Shown here in pieces: positions 51,068 through 60,500 of a stretch of 64,000 bases of DNA (its first letter is position 1; every line of letters begins with the position of its first letter). The stretch is from CAYMAI01 sp964388445 (lineage in GTDB: Bacteria; 4484-113; JAGGVC01), in assembly GCA_964388445.1 (NCBI GenBank), contig CAYMAI010000007.1, forward strand, positions 62,001-126,000. Direction: 5' to 3'. The notes beneath the pieces are model-generated. The model was not told the origin of the DNA. It saw only the letters and a list, made by a program, of their open reading frames with translations, and did not search any database. The translations under genes and the position numbers were made by a program.

Positions 51068-52048
51068 CTAGCTGTCCGATTTATTTCGCCTTGAATTTTT
51101 GCGTCTGACAGCCCATACAACAATTAGACAGGCGATCAAAAGCGGCGAAAATGCGACAAGCCAGATTGCCAAGTGAAAAAGGCCGCGTGCGACAGCAAGA
51201 AAACTTAGCCATGCCGATTGGAAGGTGGTCTTGGTAAGCCAATGAAACTTTTGCTCTTCTACAATATCCGGCTGCGGTTCGAGCATAAGGGTTACATCCA
51301 CCGTTGAATAGGAAGAGAGATTTTCCAGTTTTTTCATTCTTCCTACCACTTGATTTCTCTGCTCTTCGATTCGTCTTACTTCCTGCTCAATCGTCAATAG
51401 GTCCGCTAGTTTGCCGGATTGTTTCAAAAGCTCCTTTAATCTATCGAGCGACAAATCCAGAGCCTCTTTCCTTGCCTTAAGATCGAAGTATTCCTCTCCT
51501 ACATCTTCGCCGGTTACATTTTCGCTTTCCACTTTCCCGAGCGCTTTTACTTCCTTCAATAGCGTCCATAATTTTGAACTCGGTACTTTAACTTGAATGT
51601 GGATTACGAGTTTGTCGTCCTTGCCGGACTGGTTAACCGCAGTTCTATAGCCGCCGTACTTCGATGTAATCGCCTCTATATCCTCCGCTGCCAAAGTCGC
51701 ATCTTCGACTTTAACCTGTAGGTCCGCCATATAAACGAGCATTGCTTCACTTTGTGCGGCTACTGGTACGGCCAGCCAATCGAGAGATGACTCACGAATC
51801 GAAAAATCGCTTTGCGGCGATGGCGTTGCGGGAGGCGGGGCTGCAGTTCTGGCGACATCCGACATTGAGGGAGTATTTCCACCGGCTTTTTCTTCCATTC
51901 CGTATTCGTACGGCATCATCTCCGCGTTATCGGACCTCGGAGCTTTCCTCCCACACGATATAGACAGCGACAAAAGAACAATAAGCGCGACAGCGAATAG
52001 TGGAATGGCAAATGCACTAACCCATCCAAAAAATTTATTTCTGCGCAT
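51068..52048 (-). CDS. DUF4349-type lipoprotein with coiled coil and C-terminal membrane helix
   Basis: The product is 326 residues from ATG 52048, with GGAGG upstream. The signal ends in LSISC (Cys ~32), a likely lipoprotein site. The DUF4349 core follows: ADLQVKVEDATLAAEDIEAI, KYGGYRTAVNQSG, HIQVKVPSSKLWTLL and LGKVESENVTGEDVGEEYFD. A long coiled coil (about 190-255) and a final membrane helix (~280-310) complete it. Members bridge the envelope in many phyla; the function is unknown. Confidence 0.86.
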   Translation of the reverse strand: MRRNKFFGWVSAFAIPLFAVALIVLLSLSISCGRKAPRSDNAEMMPYEYGMEEKAGGNTPSMSDVARTAAPPPATPSPQSDFSIRESSLDWLAVPVAAQSEAMLVYMADLQVKVEDATLAAEDIEAITSKYGGYRTAVNQSGKDDKLVIHIQVKVPSSKLWTLLKEVKALGKVESENVTGEDVGEEYFDLKARKEALDLSLDRLKELLKQSGKLADLLTIEQEVRRIEEQRNQVVGRMKKLENLSSYSTVDVTLMLEPQPDIVEEQKFHWLTKTTFQSAWLSFLAVARGLFHLAIWLVAFSPLLIACLIVVWAVRRKNSRRNKSDS

Positions 52049-52224
52049 GGTATCCTCCGGCAAGAAACTGCGGTCAAAGGCTTAAACGCATAATCCGTAA
52101 GACAGTTTACCGCTCTTGGCGTTCGGACAAATTCCCCGGCAAGTTGCAGTCGAATATTGGGAAGAGCTTTCACTTGTGATTATTTTCACTTTCAGCAATG
52201 ATGGCAAAAAATTCTTGCTCCGAC

Positions 52225-52971
52225 TTACTTCAATGTGTACTTCAGAGAAATGCTCACATTCAAAGTGGATTTTCCAAGTTCAGGCGGTATCTCGCCGAAT
52301 GGGCCGGCATTCTTGACTGCTTGTACTGCCGCATTATCCAATTCCGCAAAACCGCTCGATGCGGACACCGAAATTCCGGAAACAGCTCCGCTGGCGCTTA
52401 TGGCGAACTGCACTTTCACCGTTCCCTCGCGCTCCGAGCGCTTGGCTTGCTCTGGGTAAAACTTCGCTGCATAGATTTTGCTTCTGACTTTGGAAACATA
52501 CTCGTTTTGAATCGCCGTTTTATCTATTTTGGGCTCCGCCCTGGGTTCAGGCTTTGGTTCCGGTTTTGCTTCTTCTTCTGGCGGAGAAACGGGAAGTTTG
52601 ACGCCTTCGCCATCAGGCTCTCCGCCCATTACGCCATCCGGAGAACCGCTCTCCGGCGAACTGATCGCAGGAAGTTCGTCCTCCTTGCTTTCTATTGTGG
52701 GAATAAGCGGAGGAGCGGGCGAAACGGAGTTTTCGGGTTCGGATTTTTCTTTCTTTTTCTGCGTTTTATCTTCCGGCATATAATCGCGTTTGGGCTCGGA
52801 TTTCTTTATTTCCTGATTGACAGATTTCGGCTCTTCGAGGAAATTGAATATTAGTGCGGTTTGCGGAATTTTAGCCATGACTTCTGGCATTTTCAGCCAA
52901 GCGAACAGCGCGATGTGGATAACAATCACGGCGACCAATATTGTAAGATTTCCCTTGGCGCCGAACATCAT
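52225..52971 (-). CDS. tonB: TonB energy-transducing protein
   Basis: The product is 248 residues. A membrane helix lies at ~9-26, then a Pro/Glu/Lys-rich stretch (about 45-165) that spans the periplasm, then the C-terminal TonB domain: YPEQAKRSEREGTVKVQFAI, GAVSGISVSASSGFAELDNA and AVQAVKNAGPFGEIP. TonB passes the energy of the ExbB/ExbD motor to outer-membrane receptors. Its ATG overlaps the stop of exbD by four bases, so the two are translationally coupled. It closes an operon of lipoprotein, receptor, exbB, exbD and tonB. Confidence 0.93.
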   Translation of the reverse strand: MMFGAKGNLTILVAVIVIHIALFAWLKMPEVMAKIPQTALIFNFLEEPKSVNQEIKKSEPKRDYMPEDKTQKKKEKSEPENSVSPAPPLIPTIESKEDELPAISSPESGSPDGVMGGEPDGEGVKLPVSPPEEEAKPEPKPEPRAEPKIDKTAIQNEYVSKVRSKIYAAKFYPEQAKRSEREGTVKVQFAISASGAVSGISVSASSGFAELDNAAVQAVKNAGPFGEIPPELGKSTLNVSISLKYTLK

Positions 52972-53411
52972 TCACTTTTTCCTTCCAAGCCTTCGGCCCC
53001 CAAGGCTTGTCTGGTTTCTGCTTCCAGCGAAACGCTTTTTAGCCCCGCAGCACGAACTGCATCTATTGCCCTCACAACAAATTCGATTGGAACGGATTTG
53101 TCCGACTTAATTCTTACAATTTTCGGATCGCTCTGACTTTTTAACCGGGAAAGAACCGCCGTAAGATCATTCCATTCGACTTTTTGGTCTTCTACATATA
53201 GAGCAAGATCCGAGTCAATTGCCAAATGAAGGGCCTTTTCTTCCGTAATCGTCGCGCTTGCGCTGCGCGGAAGCTCTACGTCAATCGAGGGCGCGAGAAA
53301 CCGGTTTACCAGCATAAAGAATAGCAGCAAAATGAATATGCAATCTATAAGCGGCGCAATAAGTATGTTCGGAGCGGGTAACTCCTTCCGCTTCAGCCGG
53401 CGGGAAGCCAT
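52968..53411 (-). CDS. exbD: ExbD/TolR-type biopolymer transport protein
   Basis: The product is 147 residues. A single membrane helix with the essential Asp (ILIAPLIDCIFILLLFFML) is followed by a periplasmic domain ending in KSVPIEFVVRAIDAVRAAGL. With ExbB it forms the proton-driven motor for TonB. The ATG follows directly after the exbB stop (TAAATG), with GGGAGG as ribosome site inside exbB. Confidence 0.92.
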   Translation of the reverse strand: MASRRLKRKELPAPNILIAPLIDCIFILLLFFMLVNRFLAPSIDVELPRSASATITEEKALHLAIDSDLALYVEDQKVEWNDLTAVLSRLKSQSDPKIVRIKSDKSVPIEFVVRAIDAVRAAGLKSVSLEAETRQALGAEGLEGKSE

Positions 53412-54014
53412 TTAAAATACCTCCCAGCCGTTTCTCCGAAAAATCTTTTCTACGTGCAATGCGGTTCGCGCAAGCCATGTTTCGTGTTTCTTAACCTCGC
53501 GAGTGTAATGCAAATAAGCAATCAATGCTGGGATGGCAATGCACAGGCCGAATGCCGTTGTAATTAGCGCCTCCCAAATTCCGCCCGCCAAATCGCTCGG
53601 ATTGACTTGGCCTTGCAGATTTTGGATCTCTATGAACGCCCGTATAAGGCCCGTAATAGTTCCGAGCAGTCCCAATAGTGGCGCGGTTTGAGCGATGATG
53701 TTTAGTCCGTTGAGGTTATGCTCGGGAAGGCGTAAATGCTCTTCGATGGCAAGCCACACGCTTTCGAGACTGAGAGCACGGTTTTTCTTCGAGGTTTCAA
53801 GCTCTTTAGCGAGCGGATCCGTCTCCAATTTTACCGCCAAGCGGCCATTCGGATTACCGACTCCTTCGGCATCGCAAGTAGAAGAAAGTGTTTTGCGGTA
53901 ATTGGGCAATATGAAAAGGAAAAATGCAGCCCTTTCCAAAATTATATACAAAGCGGCGATGCTCTCTGCCAGAAGAGGCCACATGAAAATCCCGCCTTTT
54001 AGAAACCACTCCAT
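53412..54014 (-). CDS. exbB: ExbB/TolQ/MotA-type proton channel protein
   Basis: The product is 200 residues from ATG 54014, with AGGAA upstream. Three membrane segments are visible: MWPLLAESIAALYIILERAAF, then IIAQTAPLLGLLGTITGLI and GIWEALITTAFGLCIAIPAL, the latter two with the ExbB/TolQ signature residues. It forms the ExbB pentamer around ExbD. A longer frame to 54107 would overlap the receptor gene by 35 bases and adds residues not typical for the family. Confidence 0.92.
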   Translation of the reverse strand: MEWFLKGGIFMWPLLAESIAALYIILERAAFFLFILPNYRKTLSSTCDAEGVGNPNGRLAVKLETDPLAKELETSKKNRALSLESVWLAIEEHLRLPEHNLNGLNIIAQTAPLLGLLGTITGLIRAFIEIQNLQGQVNPSDLAGGIWEALITTAFGLCIAIPALIAYLHYTREVKKHETWLARTALHVEKIFRRNGWEVF

Positions 54015-54072
54015 ATAACCATTCCTAATCCACCGATGCAATACGTACTGGAAAAATGAATCATACCACCGG

Positions 54073-56019
54073 CTAAAAATTGAAAACAGCTTCCGCCTGC
54101 CATTCAAATCCAGGTTTCGGGCCGTATCGCCGGTCCACCTCGTCCAATACGTTCAGCAAATGGAGCTTAAAATCCCAGTCGCCCGGCGAATAGCCGAAAT
54201 GCAAATCTACCGTCGTGAACTCCGGCGCTTCGACGGCGTTCGCCAAGTCGGTATAGCGGTTGCCGGTTCTCCGCACGAACGCCTCCGCTTTCCACTCGTC
54301 GCGAGCGAAGTTTATCGAACCTCGATGATCCCATTTCGGAGAGTTCGGCAGCCGATTTCCGGTCGATTGATCTTCCGCTTCTACGTAAACCGTATTCATT
54401 GAAAGCGTCCAGTATTGCGATAACCTCCTGCCCCAACCGAATTCTGCGCCTTGAGACAAAGCGTCTTCTATATTGGTCATCCTAAAAACCCATGGGCTTT
54501 GAGTTACCTCTACAGCTTCGATGAGATTCGTCACCTCGTTTCTGAAAACTATGGCGGTAATTTGGTCCTCGCTTGTCGGCCGCCAGTCAAAGCTCAACTG
54601 CATTCCGGTCGATTTTTCGGGCAGTAATTCGGCGCTGCCTTCGACTCTATATCCGAATGGGCTGTTGAAATCGAAGTACAACTCGCGCAATCCCGGAGGC
54701 CTAAATCCGCGTGCAATGCTTCCACGTATTACAAGCGAATCCGACTTGTCGAATTTGAACCCCGCTCTGGGGCTGAAATGTGTTCCATACGAGCTGTTGT
54801 CGTCAATTCGGCCACCGAAAGTAAACGTTAGGTTTGGGGCGGCTTTATACTCGTTTTGAACGAAAAAGACGTTGGTGCCATAATTTGCCGCGCCTGTTGA
54901 GATTCTATCGCTGTCGATTTCGTCCGTCAGTCTTTCTATTCCGGCCGTTAGAATGTTCCGATCTCCAAAATGGAAGTAGTTAAGCGAATAGTCACGCGAA
55001 CCTTCGGTGAATGAAGTCATTGAGAGCGTATCCGGAAATCCAACGAAAAAACTGGAATAACTGTGCGCATAGTTGCCTTCCTGAACTGCGAAGCGCAACG
55101 TTTCTCCGGGCTTTAAATCCCATTCAAATTCTGCGGACAAAAGCAGTCTGCGAGTTTTAGTACCGCCTTGGCGTGTGATGTCGGGCGGAGCAAACCTAAT
55201 GCTTTTTCGGTTTTCATTGAAACGAAATGCGGTGAACGCAAACCTTGATTTGGGGGAAAAGCCGAATTTAATTTTCGAAAATGCGTTAAACTTCTTTTCA
55301 GAGTCGCCATCGGTATCGATTGTCCGAGGATCGAGATCAAAACCGTCGTACAGAAATCTTTCGAAATCGAATAGCGCGGATGCAGTGCCTTCTCTCCATC
55401 CAAAGCCTAGGCCTTCCGAATCTAATCCATTAGTGCCTGACTTAAATCTGATCGAGCCGGATATGCCTTGCTTGGGATTCCGAGTAACGACGTTAATTAC
55501 CCCGCCGATTGCGGCGCTGCCGTGAATCGTGCTCGACGGTCCTTTAATGATTTCTATACGCTCGACGGCCGATAGCGGAATCTGATTGAAGTCGAGTTGT
55601 TCGAATACACGTCCGGTAATTCTCTTGCCATCCAGTAACACAAGAGTGAACTTCGCGGGAAGACCCAATAAACCGACGCTGGTTCCTCCGAAAACATCGC
55701 TTTCATTCATACCAACCTTTCGCCGCAGCAAATCAAGCAAGTCTTCCGCTCCGCTTTTTTCGATTTCTTCGATTCCGATTATCTGCACTGTGCCGGGCTC
55801 GTCTTTGAAACCATCGTCGGATGGCTTAGAAGCCTCTATCTCGACTTCCTGCAACTCTATGTCTTCCTCGATTTCATCCGCCGTTTCATCATCCTCTTCT
55901 TCGATTACGACATTATCGCCTGCCAAATTTTCATCGGATTCGGTTTGTGCGCATATGTAATGCCCACAGAATGTCAGAAATGCAAAGGCGAGCGCCAATG
56001 AAAAAAATAGGAATCTCAT
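54073..56019 (-). CDS. TonB-dependent outer-membrane receptor
   Basis: The product is 648 residues. A signal peptide (MRFLFFSLALAFAFL...CAQ) is followed by a very acidic stretch (about 30-65). The plug domain shows GTVQIIGIEEIEKSGAEDLL, quoted in part, DGKRITGRV, and VERIEIIKGPSSTIHGSAAIGGVINVVT, given as IEIIKGPSS and GGVINVVT. The 22-strand barrel ends in the terminal Phe of AEAVFNF. The ligand is not shown; no riboswitch or Fur-like box is evident. It belongs to one operon with a surface lipoprotein before it and exbB-exbD-tonB after it. ATG 56019 has AGGTAACC upstream. Confidence 0.93.
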   Translation of the reverse strand: MRFLFFSLALAFAFLTFCGHYICAQTESDENLAGDNVVIEEEDDETADEIEEDIELQEVEIEASKPSDDGFKDEPGTVQIIGIEEIEKSGAEDLLDLLRRKVGMNESDVFGGTSVGLLGLPAKFTLVLLDGKRITGRVFEQLDFNQIPLSAVERIEIIKGPSSTIHGSAAIGGVINVVTRNPKQGISGSIRFKSGTNGLDSEGLGFGWREGTASALFDFERFLYDGFDLDPRTIDTDGDSEKKFNAFSKIKFGFSPKSRFAFTAFRFNENRKSIRFAPPDITRQGGTKTRRLLLSAEFEWDLKPGETLRFAVQEGNYAHSYSSFFVGFPDTLSMTSFTEGSRDYSLNYFHFGDRNILTAGIERLTDEIDSDRISTGAANYGTNVFFVQNEYKAAPNLTFTFGGRIDDNSSYGTHFSPRAGFKFDKSDSLVIRGSIARGFRPPGLRELYFDFNSPFGYRVEGSAELLPEKSTGMQLSFDWRPTSEDQITAIVFRNEVTNLIEAVEVTQSPWVFRMTNIEDALSQGAEFGWGRRLSQYWTLSMNTVYVEAEDQSTGNRLPNSPKWDHRGSINFARDEWKAEAFVRRTGNRYTDLANAVEAPEFTTVDLHFGYSPGDWDFKLHLLNVLDEVDRRYGPKPGFEWQAEAVFNF

Positions 56020-56036
56020 AAAGGTTACCTGAAATT

Positions 56037-56062
56037 CGGGCGGGACGATTCCGCCCCGCCCG
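56037..56062. other. GC-rich stem-loop between lipoprotein and receptor genes
   Basis: CGGGCGGG and CCCCGCCCG pair around a short loop in the 54-base gap between two genes of the same operon. No T run follows, so it is more likely a stem that stabilises the upstream message or partly stops transcription than a full terminator. Confidence 0.55.
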
Positions 56063-56073
56063 AGCAAATGGCA

Positions 56074-57183
56074 TTAAAGAAGAGACCAGTCGGCTTCGAA
56101 AGTAATTCCGGAAGCGGCCGGATTTTCTTCCGTAAGCGTCACGGTTCCGCTGTATGAGCCGAAGTAAGTAGCTTGATGTGTCGTGAAGTTGTACTGATAA
56201 ACCGAAACGCTGTACTCCCCGTAAACCAAGTCGCTCATTTCGAATGCGGTTCCGGACGAATTATAGGCGGCTTCGGTTACTTGAATGTTGCCGGGGGGCG
56301 CACCCTGAACCGGCGGTATCGTATTTGCGCTTACATAAATCGGATACGCCCAGTTCGGGGTTCCGGAAAAACTAACGGAACCGCTTATCGACCCGTTCTG
56401 CACCGGTGGCGGTTCGACGCCGAATCCAGCCCCGAAGTTTTTGCTGAATAGATTGTGATCGGAGAAATCAAGCGTTACTTCGGTCGCATACGAGCCGTAA
56501 ACTTCTACCTCGTGCGTCGCGGGATTGTAACCATTCAATTCGATTTTGTAAGTGCCATAACTAATGTTTTCAATATCGTACCTGAATTGGTTGTTTTCAA
56601 TAATGGAAACAGGCACGTCGAACGTCTTTGCGTTGATTCCGTCGGGAGGGCCTGGAGGGAGTGTTATGTCGGATCGGTACACATATACAAATACCATTTT
56701 CCCTGTTGGATATTCCCCGGCAACCTGCACGATGCCAGAAATCGTTCCATCAGTTCCAATTGCATTCGCGGTTACGCCGGATAGATTCGGTGCCGTAGAG
56801 CTTAAGGTCAGATCGTTGGTTTGCGCCAAAACTATTTCATGCCCTTCGTGCGATGCTATGCGCGATAGACTCGAAGCCGCGGCGCCGCCGTGAGAAGCAC
56901 GAAGCTGAACGTAATAGATACCTAGCGCTTTGTCTGCGAAACTGAATACCAAGCCCGCTCCATCGGCAGAAGGAACAGCGGTAGCACTGGGGTTGGCTTC
57001 GCCCTTTTTGAATAGAGCAACGGAAAACGACGCTCCTTCCGGAAGCGCGTTATTTACTACAAATTTGCCCGCAATGCTGCCCTTCGTTCCCGGCGTACCG
57101 GGGCGATCCTTCACTCCGCTACCGCCGCACGCGGCAAGCGTGATTACAAAAACGGCCATTAAAACCATGCATACAAGTCTCAT
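56074..57183 (-). CDS. Surface lipoprotein, first gene of the TonB uptake operon
   Basis: The product is 369 residues with a lipoprotein signal (LAAC, Cys19) and a Gly/Pro linker. Three or so beta-sandwich modules follow: GSIAGKFVVNNALPEGASFSVAL, GTISGIVQVAGEYPTGKMVFVYV and GSISGSVSFSGTPNWAYPIYVS, each quoted in part. Each begins with G(S/T)I(S/A)G and closes with a Y-x-x-x-L/V element (GTYKIELNGYNP; GEYSVSVYQYNF). The pattern suggests Ig-like repeat domains that bind substrate. Being first in the receptor operon, it is a candidate substrate-binding lipoprotein for the receptor; that is inference. Confidence 0.8.
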   Translation of the reverse strand: MRLVCMVLMAVFVITLAACGGSGVKDRPGTPGTKGSIAGKFVVNNALPEGASFSVALFKKGEANPSATAVPSADGAGLVFSFADKALGIYYVQLRASHGGAAASSLSRIASHEGHEIVLAQTNDLTLSSTAPNLSGVTANAIGTDGTISGIVQVAGEYPTGKMVFVYVYRSDITLPPGPPDGINAKTFDVPVSIIENNQFRYDIENISYGTYKIELNGYNPATHEVEVYGSYATEVTLDFSDHNLFSKNFGAGFGVEPPPVQNGSISGSVSFSGTPNWAYPIYVSANTIPPVQGAPPGNIQVTEAAYNSSGTAFEMSDLVYGEYSVSVYQYNFTTHQATYFGSYSGTVTLTEENPAASGITFEADWSLL

Positions 57184-57508
57184 TACTAAACTCCTCGATT
57201 CCTTATTGCAGCGCCGAATCGCAACAATCCGGCGTACGCAAAATCTATCCTGAATCAGTAGGAATTGTTTCCGATTTTTCTGTGACCCATTGGTTTTTTG
57301 CGTCGATTACAAGGGATTTTTGCTGACTAGCCGGTTTTCTTTTATTGGTGCGGGTTTGAATGCTTTCAATAACTTATAGATTGCGTTGTAATAGGGTTAT
57401 TTGTAACCGCGGCTAGCAATGGCGATGATTTGAAATAGTAGTTATTTTCACGGATAAGGCGCGCGAAGCGCACTGTTGACTTCAGATCGAAATCAAAAAA
57501 CGATAATT
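57184..57508. other. 325-base gap between the TonB operon and the large lipoprotein gene
   Basis: It should hold the promoter of the minus-strand TonB operon and the end of the large lipoprotein transcript. I see no consensus promoter. There is a TCCT/AGGA inverted pair near 57255-57270, and one GCGC-GAA-GCGC hairpin (57461-57471) just after the large gene's stop. I see no cobalamin-riboswitch core and no Fur-like box. Confidence 0.4.
57461..57471. repeat. Short GC palindrome GCGC-GAA-GCGC
   Basis: Identical to the 11-mer at 18291-18301. It lies 37 bases after the stop of the large lipoprotein gene. Confidence 0.4.
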
Positions 57509-60500
57509 CTAGTTGTTTCTGGCCGCCAAATTTAGCTTCAATGCATTCGGCCCTGCAACGCTATTTGGCGCGCTGTAAGCGATAAAAGGTTTTCCGGGCG
57601 TATATAGCGTATTGTTGACTACCATACTTAGAAACGCTCCGGCGTTCGTGGCGCTGCCGTCAATGGTCAGCGGCGATTGAAAACCGGGGCCCGCAAGGTC
57701 GTCAACTGCATATCTTGCACCGAGATTCTGCGGGCTGAACCAAGCCGTCACGCCGATAGGAGTACCGCCCGCATCGATCGTTCCGACCGAAACCGAAAAG
57801 CCGTTGTTGGATGCCGCCGCTTCAACCTGCTGCACCGCCCAGTTATCCATTCCGAGTCGCTCCGCGTACATCGGCCGTGAACTTGGAAATGCGGATGCGT
57901 CGGCCCAGGCGACCACCGGGTTTCCGTTAATACTCACGTTTGCATCCAAATGCAGCCCGTGAAGCGGTATACCGGTGATTGTTTCGGTAACATAACCCGA
58001 CGAACTTTCATCGTAATACGCGAATGAAAGACCTTGAGTCGGATGATGCCAAAAAACACCATGCGTATCCCCGTCGCCTGCGTCGAAAAAGACGACCTCG
58101 GAGCGAAGAACGCCCCTTGCGCCGGATGGTCCGCTATCAAACGGCTCCGAGCGAGTCCATAGTGCGCCCGGCTTAACCGATATTACAAGCTTGTTAGTAT
58201 TCGTATCCGTGTAGGTGACATAAGGTACTCCGGCCGGCGAAAAAGCAAGCCTCGGAGCATCGAAATACTTATCGTAACCGTCGCCGCCTGCCTCGTCGAT
58301 GACCTCAAAAGGTAGCCAGTCAGCGCCGTCATTCATTACATAAAGCACGCGCGTGCCGGCGGGATCTGCGCCGCTCTGGCTCCAGTCCAAGTACGCAATA
58401 TGCGGATTGCCGCTAGGGTCGAACGCAAGACTCGCATAAGTTCCGTGAATCTGGGGCGACGGATCGTAAACCGGCCCGGCCGTCCAATCGCCATCGGCAT
58501 TTGAAGCGTACTTCAGCCTGCCGTTCGACTGGTCATAGTATGCGATTCCCATAGTGCCGTCAGGCGCAACCGCAATTGCCGGCGTGTAGCCCGTATCACC
58601 CGCATCGTCAATTGTCGTAAGAGTGAAGTTGCCTAGGAATACCGGCGTTTCTACCATGCTCAAAGTATTCGAGTCCTCGTTACCCACCGCATCTTGCGCG
58701 CGAACCGAAAATCTGTAATCTTTGCCGTTCGTCAAATTCATAATCGTTGCGCTTGAACCCGTAAAGCTTGTTGCTACTCTAGGAGGATTTGCAGTCAGGG
58801 CAGAAATGTAATCTATCGGGCCATTTCCGGTATCTTCTTCCCAATAAACATTATAAGTAACCGGCGGACTTCCGGCATCGGAAGCGGAGTTCCAAAAAAC
58901 GAACACGCGGCCGTTCCCCGGTTCGGTATTGCTTATTCCGGTTTGATCGTCCCAAACCGGCGGAACCGTGTCGGCGCCGGCATCTGGCGTCGTAACGAGG
59001 CTATTCATGTTTTGAGTCGAGTTGGGAGGAGTAGCGCTGTCCTCGGCGCGCACTGCGAACCTGTATGCCACACCGTTTGTAAGTGCCGGAACAACCGCGC
59101 TCGTTCCCGATAGTCCCTGCATAACCCTTCCGGCAATCGTCGCACTTTCAAAATCGAGCGGCGGAGTGCCGTCGTCTTCTTCCCAGTAAACGCTGTAAGA
59201 AACCGGCGGCGAATCGGCGTCGTCCGCAAAATGCCAAAACACCCTGGCATCGCCGTCTCCGGGAATCACTTGCTTGATTCCCGGCAGCGCAAGCCAAAAT
59301 GGGGGAGTAAGGTCCGGGCTTCCGCCGGTGGAAGGCATGCCCAAAGTAAAGGTCAGGTTTTCGGTTTCGTTCGGCACCGGTGCATTGTCCTTCGCCGTAA
59401 TCAACATACTATAAACTGTATCGTTCGTTAATCCCGTAATCAAATGGGGGCTGGTTACTCCGTCCACTTTAATCGCGCCGGGTTTGAAAACGCCCGAATT
59501 TCCTTGTTGATAATAAAGCGTGTAAGAAACGGGCGGATTGGCCGCATCCGTTGCAGTACCGAAAGACACCCTAAGCTGGCCGTTGCCGCTTTCAACCTGA
59601 TAAATGCCTATGCGCTCGCTATCGTCCCAAACCGGCGGATCGAGATCCGCAGTCGAGCCTGCCTGAGGAGTGGCGCGTCCCTTGCCCGTTTCGTTGACAA
59701 AAGCATTGTTCGTTTCGTTTCCGACGGCGTCGTACGCACGCACAAGCAGGTAGTACTCAGTCCCGTTGACTATGTTGTGAGCCGGATCGCTTCCAAGATA
59801 GAAAGGCGAAGATATTCCGCGGATTTCCTCCGCAACGGTCTGTTGAAAAGGTTGATCGGCATAGTACAAAACGTAACCGACTGGCGGACTCTGCTCGTCC
59901 ACGGCGCCCCCGAATGTAATTTTAATTACACTGTTTCCGGCAACCGCTGCGATGATTCCGGCGGGACCGACCCATGAAGGTGGGGTAATGTCTTGGCCCG
60001 GAAGCGTAACTTGAACATATGGAATATTGCTGTCGGCACCTTCGACCATATCGCCTGTGTCGAATGCGACTACCTTGTAACGGTATTCCGCGCCTGGAGT
60101 TACCGTATCGTCGATAAACTCGTATTGCGGGCGCGATTTGTCCTCTGGAGGCGCGAGAAATCCGATTGTTACTGGCGAAACCGTCGAGCGCATGTGCGGG
60201 TCGCTAAAAATCGGACTGCCTCCCGTGTCTGGAGCGCGGTATATGCGATATCCGCTCATGACCGAAAGATAGTTTTGCGCAATTGGAGTTACATCCGAAA
60301 TACCGATTTCCTTGTTGCCGTCGCCGTCGATTACATCGTCTTGTGCATCCCAAGTTCCGCCGCCCACGCTGTGACCGTAGTGCAGAGCAATCGGCGTTAT
60401 ATCGGGGATTCCGACGTCTCCGCTCAAGTCGTAATCGCCGACGTTGACGTACGACCACCTGAGCCTTACCTTCTGGTCAGCAGTTGCGCTTGCGGTAAGA

